Source of the DNA: Psychrobacillus soli
Lineage (GTDB): Bacteria > Bacillota > Bacilli > Bacillales_A > Planococcaceae
Length of the DNA: 64,000 nucleotides
Assembly (NCBI RefSeq): GCF_006861775.1
Contig: NZ_VDGG01000005.1
Coordinates: forward strand, 60,171 to 124,170
Reading direction: 5' to 3'
Shown piece after piece: positions 42,931 through 52,866 of the stretch. The notes under the pieces are model-generated. The model had not been told where the DNA came from. It saw nothing but the letters and a program-made list of their open reading frames with translations, and searched no databases. The translations under genes were made by a program, and so were the position numbers. How positions within the stretch are numbered: the first letter of the stretch is position 1; each line of letters begins with the position of its first letter.

Positions 42931-43476
42931 TTATATTATTACTTTAGCACCTAGCGAGTTCGTGAAATGTCCCAAAGCCCATTCATGTCCTTCTGGATTG
43001 AAGCTTGCAACCGCTGACTTATGAATAACAATTGAAAAGCCTAAATTATACGCATCTACTGCTGTGTGTAAAACACAAATATCTGTACATACACCAATTA
43101 TATGCACTTCTTCAATATGACGTTCACGCAACAACTGATGCAAATTCGTTCCAGCAAAAGAACTGTAACGCGTTTTATCCATCCAAATAATTTTATCGCG
43201 ATTCGCATCATATACATTTTTTAGGTCTCCATATAATGCACGACCTGGCGTGTTGCGAATATTATGTGGAGGAAATAGTTGCGTTTCCGGATGGAATGGA
43301 TCGTTTGCTTCGTGTAAATCCACAGGGAAGATGACTAATTCATCGTTATTCAAAAAATCCTGCGTAATAGAAACAATCGATTCTTCTATTAATTGTCCTG
43401 GCTTTCCACATGTAAGTGCGCCATCATTTGCAACAAAGTCTACCGTATAGTCAACTACTAATAATGCTTTTTTCAC
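42931..43476 (-). CDS. Cysteine hydrolase, nicotinamidase/isochorismatase family
   Basis: A 181-residue isochorismatase-fold hydrolase. Asp9 in LLVVDYTVDF, the Lys in MDKTRYSSFAGT and the nucleophile Cys in IGVCTDICVLH form the triad, and the FPVDLHEANDPFHPE segment carries metal-binding residues as in nicotinamidases. The likely reaction is nicotinamide to nicotinate for NAD salvage. ATG 43476 follows AGGAGTG. Family members with other amide substrates exist, so nicotinamide is probable but not proven. Confidence 0.85.
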   Translation of the reverse strand: MKKALLVVDYTVDFVANDGALTCGKPGQLIEESIVSITQDFLNNDELVIFPVDLHEANDPFHPETQLFPPHNIRNTPGRALYGDLKNVYDANRDKIIWMDKTRYSSFAGTNLHQLLRERHIEEVHIIGVCTDICVLHTAVDAYNLGFSIVIHKSAVASFNPEGHEWALGHFTNSLGAKVII

Positions 43477-43563
43477 TTTGCAACACTCCTTTACTAATTA
43501 CTATTAGTATGAAGGAATAAAAATAAAAATCCATAATATATTGTAAAGTAACTATTCGATATT

Positions 43564-43591
43564 TTGCATTTCAAAAAAAAGCGAGTATAAT
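43564..43591 (+). promoter_or_regulatory. SigA-type promoter of a 35-residue peptide gene
   Basis: TTGCAT (43564-43569) and TATAAT (43586-43591) are 16 bases apart, with an A-tract in the spacer. The ATG of a small peptide gene lies 24 bases further on. Confidence 0.7.
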
Positions 43592-43614
43592 AACAAAAAA
43601 AGGGAGTGGAGAAT

Positions 43615-43722
43615 ATGGACATTCAAGTAACAAAAAAGTTAAATAAACAAGGAATATGGTTCGCGATTCTCCATACTGTATTCATTTTAAACCTAGCGAT
43701 AGACATATTTTCTATTCACTAG
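43615..43722 (+). CDS. 35-residue single-helix membrane peptide
   Basis: A short gene with its own consensus-like promoter, ribosome site GGGAGTGGAG and a following terminator. The peptide has a polar, basic N-terminus (MDIQVTKKLNKQG) and one hydrophobic helix (IWFAILHTVFILNLAIDIF). I recognise no family. The complete set of signals argues that it is a real transcription unit of its own; it is too short for default gene calling. Confidence 0.6.
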   Translation: MDIQVTKKLNKQGIWFAILHTVFILNLAIDIFSIH

Positions 43723-43738
43723 AAAAGTAGACAAAAAA

Positions 43739-43783
43739 ACAAAACGACCGAATGTTTCTTACTCATTCGGTCGTTTTGTTTTT
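43739..43783. terminator. Bidirectional terminator
   Basis: ACAAAACGACCGAATG pairs with CATTCGGTCGTTTTGT across 43739-43779, followed by TTTTT on the plus strand and an A-run on the other side. It closes the small peptide gene and the convergent YfkAB gene. Confidence 0.85.
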
Positions 43784-44892
43784 TACTTTACAGATCCGCT
43801 TTCAAACTCGGTTTCTTTATAATACATATTTTTCACTAAAATGTTAGGACCTAAGCATTTTACTGCCGGACAATGACAGTTCAGTGATTTAGAGAGTGGG
43901 GAAGCTAGCCATTTATTAAAAACAGACGGAAGTGTATCCGTTTGAATATTTCCTAGCTTTGGAGCGTCTCCAAAATCAGTTACAATTACTTCACCTGAAA
44001 AAATATTGACATTTAATCGTGATCTACCATCAGGATCGTTTCGCACCGATACATTTTTGGCTTTCTTTAATCTATTTAACAGTTCTAAACTTCTATCATT
44101 TTGGCTACAAGGATAAAATGGCAAAGTCCCGAACAACATCCATGTAGCTTCATCACGGAAATCTAATAATTGTTCAATCGCATCATGCGTTTCTTCTAAT
44201 GTAAGCGTTGTTAGGGCGCTAGCAAAATCAGACGGGTACATTGGGTGAATTTCATGTCTAGCACATTTCATTTCTTCGACTACTTGTTTATGGATATGTT
44301 CTAAATAGGGAAGTGTTTTTTTGTTGAGCATCGTCTCCGCTGAAACCATGACACCTGCTTCCGACAACATTCGACTATTGTCGATCATTCGCTGGAACAA
44401 TTTTGCGCGTTGCTCATATGTCGGTTTTCGATCCATCATTGCAAAGCCAGTTTCGACAAATTCATCAATTGTTCCCCAATTATGCGAAATATGTAGCACA
44501 TCTAGAAACGGGGCAATAAGTAAGTATCTTTCTGGATCTAACGTAAGGTTGGAGTTTATTTGTGTCCGCACTCCACGGCTTTGAGCGTACTTTAAAAGTG
44601 GAAGTACATAATTCATGACAGATTTCTTCGAAAGCATCGGCTCTCCGCCGGTAATACTAATCGTTTTTAGATGAGGAATTTCCTCAAGTCTTGAAATGAT
44701 TAAATCGATAGGAAGCGCATCATCATCTTTCGTTTGGAGTGTATACCCAACTGCACAATGTGCACAGCGCATATTACAAAGATTGGTTGTAGTGAATTCA
44801 ATATTGGATAATGTAAGTTTTCCATGTGTTTCGATATCACGATAAGCTTCCCATGGATCATTTGTTATGGTCATTCTGTTTTTAGTAATCAT
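43783..44892 (-). CDS. yfkAB: Radical SAM/CxCxxxxC-motif protein YfkAB
   Basis: A 369-residue radical SAM protein. The [4Fe-4S]-SAM motif is CNMRCAHC, the GGEP segment is ISITGGEPMLSK, and the second half ends with CHCPAVKC, giving the CxCxxxxC motif of the YfkAB family. The start is ATG 44892 behind GAAAGGAAG; a TTG six codons upstream overlaps that site. Function of YfkAB is unknown; the C-terminal cysteines probably bind an auxiliary cluster. The gene stands alone and ends at a bidirectional terminator. Confidence 0.9.
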   Translation of the reverse strand: MITKNRMTITNDPWEAYRDIETHGKLTLSNIEFTTTNLCNMRCAHCAVGYTLQTKDDDALPIDLIISRLEEIPHLKTISITGGEPMLSKKSVMNYVLPLLKYAQSRGVRTQINSNLTLDPERYLLIAPFLDVLHISHNWGTIDEFVETGFAMMDRKPTYEQRAKLFQRMIDNSRMLSEAGVMVSAETMLNKKTLPYLEHIHKQVVEEMKCARHEIHPMYPSDFASALTTLTLEETHDAIEQLLDFRDEATWMLFGTLPFYPCSQNDRSLELLNRLKKAKNVSVRNDPDGRSRLNVNIFSGEVIVTDFGDAPKLGNIQTDTLPSVFNKWLASPLSKSLNCHCPAVKCLGPNILVKNMYYKETEFESGSVK

Positions 44893-45021
44893 GTAAATCT
44901 TCCTTTCCAATATAATATTGTCTCATATTCTAATGAAAATGAAAATATAACGTGTAGGAAAGATTGCATGGAAGAGCTATTGGGTATAAGATAAATAACC
45001 AGAAATGAGTGGAGGAATTAC

Positions 45022-45522
45022 ATGTTTATCGGAAAAAATAATGAAATTAGAGCTGCACTTTTTCAGCAAGTGGATACATTAACAGACCTACAATTCAACC
45101 AAAAACCAGATGCGAACGCTTGGTCACCGAAAGAAATCATCGAACACTTGGTGAAAATGGAACAAACGATTGCAAGAGGAATCCAAGCGCAATTAGCTAA
45201 TCCGGAAAGCCCAAAAGCGAAGAAAAAACCAATACAACTTTCGACATTGAGGTTCATCAAAGTAAAAGCGCCAAGCCATACAATCCCAAGCCCTGATTTT
45301 GAAACAAAAGAAAAGATGAAAGCATTGCTTCATGAAACTAGAATGGAGTTACTATCCGTCTATACATCTAGTAATTTGAATGATTTAAGGTCTAAATCAT
45401 TGAAGCATCCCATTTTTGGGAATGTCCCACTTATTCAATGGTTTCCTTTCGTAGGTCTGCATGAGAAAAGACATCTTAAACAATTAGAAAAAACAATTGA
45501 GAAATTAAAAGGTCATAAGTAA
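45022..45522 (+). CDS. DinB-family four-helix protein
   Basis: A 166-residue DinB/YfiT-like protein. The metal-binding His pattern is visible: WSPKEIIEHLVKMEQT near residue 45 and the paired His in GLHEKRHLKQLEK near the end. The family includes thiol-dependent S-transferases (bacillithiol transferases) and uncharacterised DNA-damage-inducible proteins. ATG 45022 follows TGGAGG. Its stop codon overlaps the first base of the CcpC-type operator of the aconitase gene. Confidence 0.85.
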   Translation: MFIGKNNEIRAALFQQVDTLTDLQFNQKPDANAWSPKEIIEHLVKMEQTIARGIQAQLANPESPKAKKKPIQLSTLRFIKVKAPSHTIPSPDFETKEKMKALLHETRMELLSVYTSSNLNDLRSKSLKHPIFGNVPLIQWFPFVGLHEKRHLKQLEKTIEKLKGHK

Positions 45523-45581
45523 TAATTATCACTTATTATAATTTTAATGTAATTTACTTATCGACTTTATTCGAGTATGAT
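45522..45581 (+). promoter_or_regulatory. acnA promoter with CcpC-type operator
   Basis: ATAA-N7-TTAT (45522-45536), the CcpC dyad consensus known from B. subtilis citB, precedes a promoter TTTACT (45553-45558), 17 bases, TATGAT (45576-45581). A half-site TTAT (45567-45570) lies inside the promoter, as in citB. The dyad centre is about 60 bases before the predicted transcription start near 45588, close to the citB geometry. Repression of aconitase without citrate is inferred. Confidence 0.75.
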
Positions 45582-45641
45582 TGATTTTGGAGAGAAGTCA
45601 ATAGTATAGAGTCTTTTCAATAGACATTAGGAGGAATAGTA

Positions 45642-48350
45642 ATGGCAAAAAGTAACTTACACAACAGCCGTACTTCTTTTTCTGTGAATGGTAAAGAATA
45701 TAACTATTATCGTTTAGCAGCATTAGAAGAAGCGGGAATCGCAAATGTATCACGCCTTCCTTATTCAATTAAAGTATTATTAGAATCCGTTTTACGTCAA
45801 TATGACGGCTATGTTATTAAAGACGATCATGTAAACCAATTAGCAAAATGGGGTAAAGACGCAAATACAGAAGCGGAAGTACCATTTAAACCTTCACGTG
45901 TAGTACTGCAAGATTTCACGGGAGTTCCAGTAGTAGTGGATTTAGCTTCATTACGTTCGGCAATGAAAGAAATGGGTGGTAACCCAGACAAAATCAATCC
46001 TGCTATTCCAGTAGATCTTGTAATTGACCACTCAGTACAAGTCGACAAATACGGCACATCAACTGCATTAAAAGCAAATATGGATCTTGAGTTTGAACGT
46101 AATGCTGAGCGTTACAATTTCTTAAAATGGGCACAAACATCTTACAACAATTTCCGCGCTGTTCCACCAGCAACTGGTATTGTTCACCAAGTAAACTTAG
46201 AGTATTTAGCTCCAATCGTACATGTGAATGAAGATGCAGATGGCACATTAGAAACTTTCCCTGACTCAGTAGTAGGTACTGACTCTCATACGACAATGAT
46301 TAACGGTCTTGGCGTATTAGGATGGGGTGTTGGTGGTATTGAGGCAGAAGCAGGAATGCTCGGACAACCTTCATACTTCCCAATTCCAGAAGTAATCGGA
46401 GTTAAATTAGTAGGAGACCTTCCAAATGGAACAACTGCTACTGACTTAGCACTTAAAGTGACTCAAGTATTACGTCAGCGCGGCGTAGTAGGTAAATTTG
46501 TTGAATTCTTCGGTCCTGGGGTATCTAAATTACCACTTGCTGACCGTGCAACAATTGCGAATATGGCTCCTGAATATGGTGCTACTTGTGGTTACTTTGC
46601 AATCGATGAAGAATCACTTAACTATTTACGTCTAACTGGTCGCGCCGAAGATCATATTGCTGTAGTAGAAGCTTACTTAAAAGCAAATGATATGTTCTTT
46701 GATCCAACATTAGAACCAGTTTATACAGATGTAATTGAAATCAACTTAACAGATATCGAAGCAAACCTTTCTGGACCAAAACGTCCGCAAGATTTGATTC
46801 CACTTTCTGACATGAAAGCTCGTTACCATGAAGCGGTTGTTGCTCCACAAGGTACACAAGGTTTCGGTTTATCAGAAAAAGAATTCGACAAAACGGCAAC
46901 TGCTAAATTTGCAGATGGTGATGTAACAATTCCAACAGGTGCTGTAGCAATTGCTGCGATTACTTCTTGTACAAATACATCTAACCCATACGTAATGCTC
47001 GCTGCTGGTTTAGTTGCGAAAAAAGCAGTAGAAAAAGGTTTAACAGTTCCTGCTTACGTAAAAACATCTTTAGCACCAGGTTCAAAAGTTGTTACAGGTT
47101 ATTTAGAAGATTCAGGATTAAACGTATATCTTGATAAAATTGGCTTCAATACTGTTGGTTACGGATGTACTACATGTATCGGTAACTCAGGTCCTTTACT
47201 TCCTGAAATTGAAAAAGCAATTGTTGACGAAGATCTATTCGTAACATCTGTTCTTTCTGGTAACCGTAACTTTGAAGGACGTGTACATCCACTAGTAAAA
47301 GCTAACTACTTGGCTTCACCACCATTAGTTGTTGCTTATGCACTTGCTGGAACTGTAGATATCGATTTACAAAAAGATTCATTAGGTAAAGACAAAGATG
47401 GCAATGACGTATTCTTTGCAGACATCTGGCCTGCAACTGATGAAGTAAATGCTGTGCTTAATAAAGTAGTTACTCGTGAATTATTCCAAAAAGAATATGC
47501 ACGTGTATTTGACGAAAACGAAGCATGGAACGCAATTGAAACTTCAACAGAATCATTATATACATTTGATAACACATCAACGTATATTCAAAACCCACCA
47601 TTCTTCCAAGGATTATCGAAGGAGCCTAGTGATATTCAAACACTTGCTGGACTTCGTGTTGTTGCGAAATTCGGTGATTCTATCACTACTGACCATATTT
47701 CACCAGCTGGTGCAATTGGTAAAGATACACCTGCAGGTAAATACTTGCGTGAAAATGGGGTAGAAATTCGTGATTTCAACTCTTATGGATCTCGTCGTGG
47801 TAACCACGAAGTCATGATGCGTGGTACATTCGCGAACATCCGTATTCGTAACCAAGTTGCTCCAGGTACAGAAGGTGGATACACTACTTACTGGCCAACT
47901 GGCGAAATCATGGCAATTTATGATGCTGCAATGAAATATCAAGAAGCGGGTACTGGTTTAGTAGTTCTTGGTGGAAAAGATTACGGAATGGGATCATCTC
48001 GTGACTGGGCAGCTAAAGGTACAAACCTTCTAGGTATTAAAGCTGTTATTACAGAAAGCTTTGAACGTATTCACCGTTCAAATCTAGTAATGATGGGTGT
48101 TCTACCACTTAATTTCTTACCAGGGGAAAATGCTGAAACTCTAGGCTTAACTGGTAAAGAAGAAATTAGTATTAATGTTGCAGAAGGTGTGAAACCTCGC
48201 GATATCCTTCAAGTTACTGCAAAAGCAGAAGACGGTACTGAAAAAGTCTTCAACGTACTTGCTCGCTTTGACTCCGAAGTAGAAGTAGATTACTACCGTC
48301 ACGGTGGAATCCTTCAAATGGTACTACGTAACAAAGTATTAGAAGCTTAA
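45642..48350 (+). CDS. acnA: Aconitate hydratase
   Basis: A 902-residue aconitase A (CitB/IRP type), isomerising citrate and isocitrate in the TCA cycle; apo-aconitase of this type also binds RNA. The three [4Fe-4S] cysteines are in [10 protein letters not shown] and [49 protein letters not shown] and [15 protein letters not shown] are the conserved substrate-binding segments. ATG 45642 follows TAGGAGGAA. The promoter carries a CcpC-type operator, and a strong terminator follows. Codon use looks optimised compared with the neighbours, as expected for a highly expressed enzyme. Confidence 0.98.
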   Translation: MAKSNLHNSRTSFSVNGKEYNYYRLAALEEAGIANVSRLPYSIKVLLESVLRQYDGYVIKDDHVNQLAKWGKDANTEAEVPFKPSRVVLQDFTGVPVVVDLASLRSAMKEMGGNPDKINPAIPVDLVIDHSVQVDKYGTSTALKANMDLEFERNAERYNFLKWAQTSYNNFRAVPPATGIVHQVNLEYLAPIVHVNEDADGTLETFPDSVVGTDSHTTMINGLGVLGWGVGGIEAEAGMLGQPSYFPIPEVIGVKLVGDLPNGTTATDLALKVTQVLRQRGVVGKFVEFFGPGVSKLPLADRATIANMAPEYGATCGYFAIDEESLNYLRLTGRAEDHIAVVEAYLKANDMFFDPTLEPVYTDVIEINLTDIEANLSGPKRPQDLIPLSDMKARYHEAVVAPQGTQGFGLSEKEFDKTATAKFADGDVTIPTGAVAIAAITSCTNTSNPYVMLAAGLVAKKAVEKGLTVPAYVKTSLAPGSKVVTGYLEDSGLNVYLDKIGFNTVGYGCTTCIGNSGPLLPEIEKAIVDEDLFVTSVLSGNRNFEGRVHPLVKANYLASPPLVVAYALAGTVDIDLQKDSLGKDKDGNDVFFADIWPATDEVNAVLNKVVTRELFQKEYARVFDENEAWNAIETSTESLYTFDNTSTYIQNPPFFQGLSKEPSDIQTLAGLRVVAKFGDSITTDHISPAGAIGKDTPAGKYLRENGVEIRDFNSYGSRRGNHEVMMRGTFANIRIRNQVAPGTEGGYTTYWPTGEIMAIYDAAMKYQEAGTGLVVLGGKDYGMGSSRDWAAKGTNLLGIKAVITESFERIHRSNLVMMGVLPLNFLPGENAETLGLTGKEEISINVAEGVKPRDILQVTAKAEDGTEKVFNVLARFDSEVEVDYYRHGGILQMVLRNKVLEA

Positions 48351-48362
48351 TAAGCTTATATG

Positions 48363-48398
48363 AAAAAGCCTAATTCCAAGTGAATTAGGCTTTTTTGA
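48363..48398 (+). terminator. Terminator after acnA
   Basis: AAAAAGCCTAATTC (48363-48376) pairs with GAATTAGGCTTTTT (48382-48395), loop CAAGT, with the T-run included in the right arm. Confidence 0.9.
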
Positions 48399-48426
48399 CG
48401 TAGAATAGCTGATTCGCTTACGTCAT

Positions 48427-48867
48427 ATGATGTATATAAACAACGTAGGAGTGAATAAAACGAAAAAAAGAAAAATAGGTCTATTGTTTGGTACGTTTTT
48501 ATTCCTTATTACTATAACTGTCCTACTATTTACTAGTGCGCCAAAAGCAGTTCTTGAAATTTGCTCGCCGTTTTTCCAACAAGGCACGATGGAAACCCAA
48601 ATTTTACAACTAACCCTTATGGAAAAGGGGGCTTTGTATGATCAAGTTGGAGAGAGATTAAAAGAAAAAGGATATGAGCATCGCATTCTAGGAGGGATAA
48701 ATGCAGAAGATAGAATTTTAGTTAAATTCGTGTTAGCAAATAAAGAAGCTAATAACATAAGGCAACAAGAAATAGCTGCTATTTTTAATGACTATATTAT
48801 AAAGAACAATTTAGATCCGCTCTTATTCCAAGTGAAAGTTAGTAATGATACGAGTACAAATTGGTAA
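48427..48867 (+). CDS. Hypothetical membrane-anchored protein
   Basis: A 146-residue frame with one N-terminal hydrophobic helix (IGLLFGTFLFLITITVLLF) behind a basic stretch (KTKKRK), then a soluble extracytoplasmic domain with an EKGALYDQVGERLKEKGYE helix. The start is uncertain: ATG 48427 or 48430 lack a ribosome site and GTG 48451 has GTAGGA directly before it. No family recognised. It sits between acnA and the convergent GNAT gene, where B. subtilis has yneN, but similarity to YneN (thioredoxin-like) is not evident. Confidence 0.6.
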   Translation: MMYINNVGVNKTKKRKIGLLFGTFLFLITITVLLFTSAPKAVLEICSPFFQQGTMETQILQLTLMEKGALYDQVGERLKEKGYEHRILGGINAEDRILVKFVLANKEANNIRQQEIAAIFNDYIIKNNLDPLLFQVKVSNDTSTNW

Positions 48868-48875
48868 TATTTTAA

Positions 48876-48904
48876 TTTTAAAACACCAGGAAGGTGTTTT
48901 AAAA
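48876..48904. terminator. Bidirectional terminator
   Basis: TTTTAAAACACC (48876-48887) pairs with GGTGTTTTAAAA (48893-48904), loop AGGAA, between two convergent genes. Confidence 0.75.
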
Positions 48905-49447
48905 TGATTGTTTCCACTCCGGTTTAATTAATGAGAACAGAAGTGTATCATTTGATTTGTCATTTTGATAAATATAGCCTCTTAAGAGTCCTTCCTGCTG
49001 AAAGCCTAGTTTCAATAAAAGCTTGTAAGAAGATTCATTTTCTGTAAAAGTCACTGCTCCAATACGGAATAGCTTTAATTCTTCGAAACAATAATGAATA
49101 ATCGCTTCTACAGCTTCACTAACAATCCCTCTTCTCCAATATGCAGGAAGCAAGTCATACCCTATTTCTGTACGTTTTTGTGCGAGTGATAGATTGTTTA
49201 AGCCGAGTGTACCAACTAATTCATAGGTTTCTTTTAGGTAGATTCCCCACCGGATAGACCGCTTTTCCTGGAAATTCTTAGAGAAAGATTGAATCAAGTT
49301 AATAGCTTGTTCTTTCTGTTGAAAAGGTGCCATTCCGTAAAATCTTATGACTTCTTCATTTGAAAAAATGCTATAAATATGATCCACATGCGCTTCTTTA
49401 ATTTCGATTAGTTTTAATCGATTTGTTTCTAAAACCGGAAAATCCAA
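48899..49447 (-). CDS. GNAT-family N-acetyltransferase (RimJ/RimL type)
   Basis: About 182 residues, a paralogue of the GNAT protein at 21455. It begins DFPVLETNRLKLIEI (paralogue: EFPVIETKRLILREV), and has IRWGIYLKE, a TEIGYDLLPAYWRRGIVSEA acetyl-CoA loop and a QEGLLRGYIYQN end. TTG 49447 is six bases from GAGGGG, and the alignment with the paralogue supports it over ATG 49480. It is divergent from the large BTAD regulator gene. Acceptor unknown. Confidence 0.85.
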   Translation of the reverse strand: MDFPVLETNRLKLIEIKEAHVDHIYSIFSNEEVIRFYGMAPFQQKEQAINLIQSFSKNFQEKRSIRWGIYLKETYELVGTLGLNNLSLAQKRTEIGYDLLPAYWRRGIVSEAVEAIIHYCFEELKLFRIGAVTFTENESSYKLLLKLGFQQEGLLRGYIYQNDKSNDTLLFSLIKPEWKQSF

Positions 49448-49580
49448 ATATATCCCCTCACTTTTAAAATATTCTATCATAATCCCATGTTATTACCAAA
49501 TTATAATTATTCTATAATTATGAATATTTATATGATAGGATAAGTTTAGTAGATTATGTTATTTGATGGGAGTGTTCAAG

Positions 49581-52500
49581 ATGGAACAACTTACGATTAT
49601 AATGTCTAAACTAACCCCACCGATACCTTCTTCTTTTTATATGAGAAGATCTTCACTAATCAAAAAACTAAAAACAAGTAATCACCAAAAATTGACGCTT
49701 TTACATAGTGGAGCAGGTTTTGGGAAAAGCTCTGCGCTTGCCCAATACTATACTGACACAAAAGAAATGTTTTCTTGGTATACGATCACAGAAGAAGACG
49801 ACGATATCTTCCCGTTCTTACGGCAATTGGTTCATAGCATCCAAAAAATAATTCCTTCCTTTGGAGAAAATTTAATGGAAAGAGATTTGCTTTCCATGTA
49901 CCCAAAAGAAACGGAACTCATAAATTGGTATTCTCTATTTAGTAACGAGCTTTCTCAAATTGATGAAACGTTTTCCATTGTACTAGACGACTATCATCTC
50001 GTGGACCATGTTTTTTCTATCAATTATATAGTAGAGAAAATCATTGAGTTTCTTCCTCCTAAAATCCATTTAGTGGTTGCTTCTCGTATACGTCCTAAGT
50101 GGTCGATTTTATTAAAACTAAAACTAAAAGGCCAGTTAGCAGAAATAACAGAAGCAGATTTCGTCTTTTCGGAAGAGGAAATTCTAGTGTTTTTTGAAGA
50201 TTATTTTGACAAAAAAATAACTACGGATGAAGCTGCTGAAATATTAAAGTTAACAGAAGGATGGGCGATTGCGATCCATTTAATGGCGATGCAGCTAGTC
50301 GAGAATAACAAGCAAATAACGAAATTAGACGATCCGCTACTAAAAGATTTGTTTACGTATTTGTCAGAAGAAGTGTTTTTGTTCATGTCAGAAGAGGATC
50401 AGCAATCCCTTTTGAACTTTAGTATTTTCCCTATGTTTACGACGAAAGAGATAAGTGATTTCTTTGGTGAGCTGGAAGCGAAAAATTTAGAAAGACTTGC
50501 AAATAGTCATGCATTTATCCAAACACTAGGTGAGCCAAATGCGTACCGTTTTCATGCATTATTCCAACAATTTTTAGAAACAAAATGGTTACAAAAAGCA
50601 CCAAATAATTATTACGAGACCCATAGAAAGGCTGCCAATTACTTTAAAGAACAAAATAATGTTGTGCAAGTACTACATCATGCCGTTAAAACAAACGACG
50701 AAATCTTTTTAGGCGAAATGCTTATCTCTTATGCAAATTATATGGTGAAAGCTGGACAATTCGATTGGCTATTAGACCTACTAAAGGATAATTTATCGAT
50801 AGAAACAAGAAAAAGATTTTACGTACTGTTTTTTTATGAAGGCGAATGCCATCGATATAGAGCTTTTTATGAAAAAGCAAGAATTGCCTATGAAACGTGT
50901 TTAGAAAGCGCAATGGACAAACAAGATATCCTGTTTATCAGCCGAGCAAATACAGGTTTAGCGCATATTTATTTGGATACGATTCAACCAGCATTAGCAA
51001 AGGGCTATTTGGAAGAGGCAGTTAGATGGGCAGAGGAAAGTGTAGAGATAAACAGTACCGAACGACTTTTTTTAAAGAGGTTACTTGCAGAAAATTTAGT
51101 GAATCTTGGCAAAGCGAATGAAGCGAAAGAGTGGGTGATGAATGAGCAGTTAGACGTCACTTTATTAAAAGAAGGCAATCTAGACGCTCGAATCTTACTA
51201 CGTACAGGCTTATTAAACGAAGCGCAGCATCTTTTAGAACATCGCACCGGGGATGAAGCAAGTTTACCTGATTCGCACCGAGAGACGGAAGTTCTTCTTT
51301 CCTTTATTTATTCACTTACTGGTCAGTTGGATGCGGCGATGCATTCTGCAAACAAAGGGATCGCAATGGGTATTCGTGAACAGTCGGGCTTTGTGGAAGC
51401 AGTAGGTTGGATAAGGAAAGGACATGCCGAGTTTTTAGCAAGTTCCTTTGATTTGGAGACGCCTGAGAAATATTATAGGAAAGCGATTCAAAGAATGGAT
51501 GAGTTGAATGTTGCAAGAGCAAAAGCGGAACCTTATATGGGGCTTGCCATCGTAAAGTCGCGACAAGGTCAATTTGAAGAAGCCATTTCGTATGGGGAAA
51601 AAGGTTTGCGTGAAACGGACAAGGGAAATGATTATTGGCTTTCTGCGTATATTTTACTTTGTTTGACGATTGTTTATTTTGAACATGAACAGTTTGAAAC
51701 AGCGATTCAAGTTGGGAAGGAAGCGAATGCTCTTTTTACGAATAGTGGGGATGTATACGGTGAAATGATTGCTCATTACTGGTTAATATGTATATACGAT
51801 CAATTGGAGCAGGATGATTTATTGATAGATCACGCACAATTGTTTGGAGAATTATGTGTAAAAAATAATTTTTTCTTTTTCCTTCAAAGTAAAACGGTGT
51901 TTGGTCCAGCAGATATACAAATAAATTATCCGCTTTTCCAGAAACTTTGCAAACTACAACTAAACAATGATGTACTACAAACGATTGCAACAAGGCTGTC
52001 TATCCAACCAACAATCGCTTATCCTGGATACCAATTAAGTCTTCAACTTCTAGGACCATTTTCGCTTTATATGGGGAATGAAGAAATAAGTGATCGAAAA
52101 TGGCAAAGAGATAAATCGAAAGAATTGCTCGTCTATTTGTACTTACAGAAAAGTCGTTTTGTACCTAAAGAAGAACTAATGCAAGCACTATGGAGCAAAA
52201 GTGATGAAAAAACGATGGAACGTGATTTTAAAGTGACGCTAAATTCTTTATTGAAAGTAATTGAACCAAATCGGAAAGCAAGAGAAGATTCCTATTTTAT
52301 CGACCGTAAACAGTCTATGTATCGTTTAAACCCAGATGCTGTTCTAAAGAGTGATTTAGAAATTTTTCAAAAACTCGCAGATCAAGGGATAGAGGAAAAG
52401 AATCCGTTTATATGTAAAGAGTTACTAGTGAAGGCGGTTAAATTATATAGAGGAGAACTAGTAGAAGATAAGCCAACATTAGAATGGATTTCCCATGAGC

Positions 52501-52790
52501 GAGAAAAAGTACAACAACAATATATACATGTATTAGAACGATTAGCGCAAACAAGCACGCGTTTAAAAGAATTTGATCAAACGATTTATTGGGCAGAAAA
52601 ATTAATAAAAATAGACTCTACATGGGAAGAAGCATATCGATTATTAATGTTCGCTTTTTATCAGCTACAAAATAGAAGTCTAGCTGTCAAATGGTATGAA
52701 CGCTGCGTAACTGTCCTTAAAACAGAACTAAATATAGAGCCGATGGATACAACGATTCAAATGTATGAAATGATTACGAGCTATGGATAA
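49581..52790 (+). CDS. MalT-like ATPase/TPR regulator with C-terminal BTAD (SARP-type) domain
   Basis: A 1069-residue regulator. Residues about 15-330 form a STAND/MalT-type P-loop ATPase (SGAGFGKSS, Walker B FSIVLDDYH). A long helical TPR region follows (about 360-790). From about 816 comes a winged helix (LQLLGPFSLYMGNEEI, ELLVYLYLQKSRFVPKEELM) and then a BTAD domain to the end. In SARP activators the winged helix and BTAD are N-terminal; here they are C-terminal, and no LuxR helix is present. ATG 49581 is seven bases from GGGAG. It directly precedes the Liv operon, whose promoter carries 11-bp direct repeats, so it is the likely activator. Confidence 0.9.
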   Translation: MEQLTIIMSKLTPPIPSSFYMRRSSLIKKLKTSNHQKLTLLHSGAGFGKSSALAQYYTDTKEMFSWYTITEEDDDIFPFLRQLVHSIQKIIPSFGENLMERDLLSMYPKETELINWYSLFSNELSQIDETFSIVLDDYHLVDHVFSINYIVEKIIEFLPPKIHLVVASRIRPKWSILLKLKLKGQLAEITEADFVFSEEEILVFFEDYFDKKITTDEAAEILKLTEGWAIAIHLMAMQLVENNKQITKLDDPLLKDLFTYLSEEVFLFMSEEDQQSLLNFSIFPMFTTKEISDFFGELEAKNLERLANSHAFIQTLGEPNAYRFHALFQQFLETKWLQKAPNNYYETHRKAANYFKEQNNVVQVLHHAVKTNDEIFLGEMLISYANYMVKAGQFDWLLDLLKDNLSIETRKRFYVLFFYEGECHRYRAFYEKARIAYETCLESAMDKQDILFISRANTGLAHIYLDTIQPALAKGYLEEAVRWAEESVEINSTERLFLKRLLAENLVNLGKANEAKEWVMNEQLDVTLLKEGNLDARILLRTGLLNEAQHLLEHRTGDEASLPDSHRETEVLLSFIYSLTGQLDAAMHSANKGIAMGIREQSGFVEAVGWIRKGHAEFLASSFDLETPEKYYRKAIQRMDELNVARAKAEPYMGLAIVKSRQGQFEEAISYGEKGLRETDKGNDYWLSAYILLCLTIVYFEHEQFETAIQVGKEANALFTNSGDVYGEMIAHYWLICIYDQLEQDDLLIDHAQLFGELCVKNNFFFFLQSKTVFGPADIQINYPLFQKLCKLQLNNDVLQTIATRLSIQPTIAYPGYQLSLQLLGPFSLYMGNEEISDRKWQRDKSKELLVYLYLQKSRFVPKEELMQALWSKSDEKTMERDFKVTLNSLLKVIEPNRKAREDSYFIDRKQSMYRLNPDAVLKSDLEIFQKLADQGIEEKNPFICKELLVKAVKLYRGELVEDKPTLEWISHEREKVQQQYIHVLERLAQTSTRLKEFDQTIYWAEKLIKIDSTWEEAYRLLMFAFYQLQNRSLAVKWYERCVTVLKTELNIEPMDTTIQMYEMITSYG

Positions 52791-52831
52791 AAAGTTCTTG
52801 ATTTTATTATGCTCCTGCGCAAGCTCGTCGC

Positions 52832-52866
52832 AAAAAAACGTTTGCTAAAGAGGCAAACGTTTTTTT
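52832..52866 (+). terminator. Terminator of the BTAD regulator gene
   Basis: AAAAAAACGTTTGC (52832-52845) pairs with GCAAACGTTTTTTT (52853-52866), loop TAAAGAG. Its T-run runs into the SARP-like repeats of the next promoter. Confidence 0.85.
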
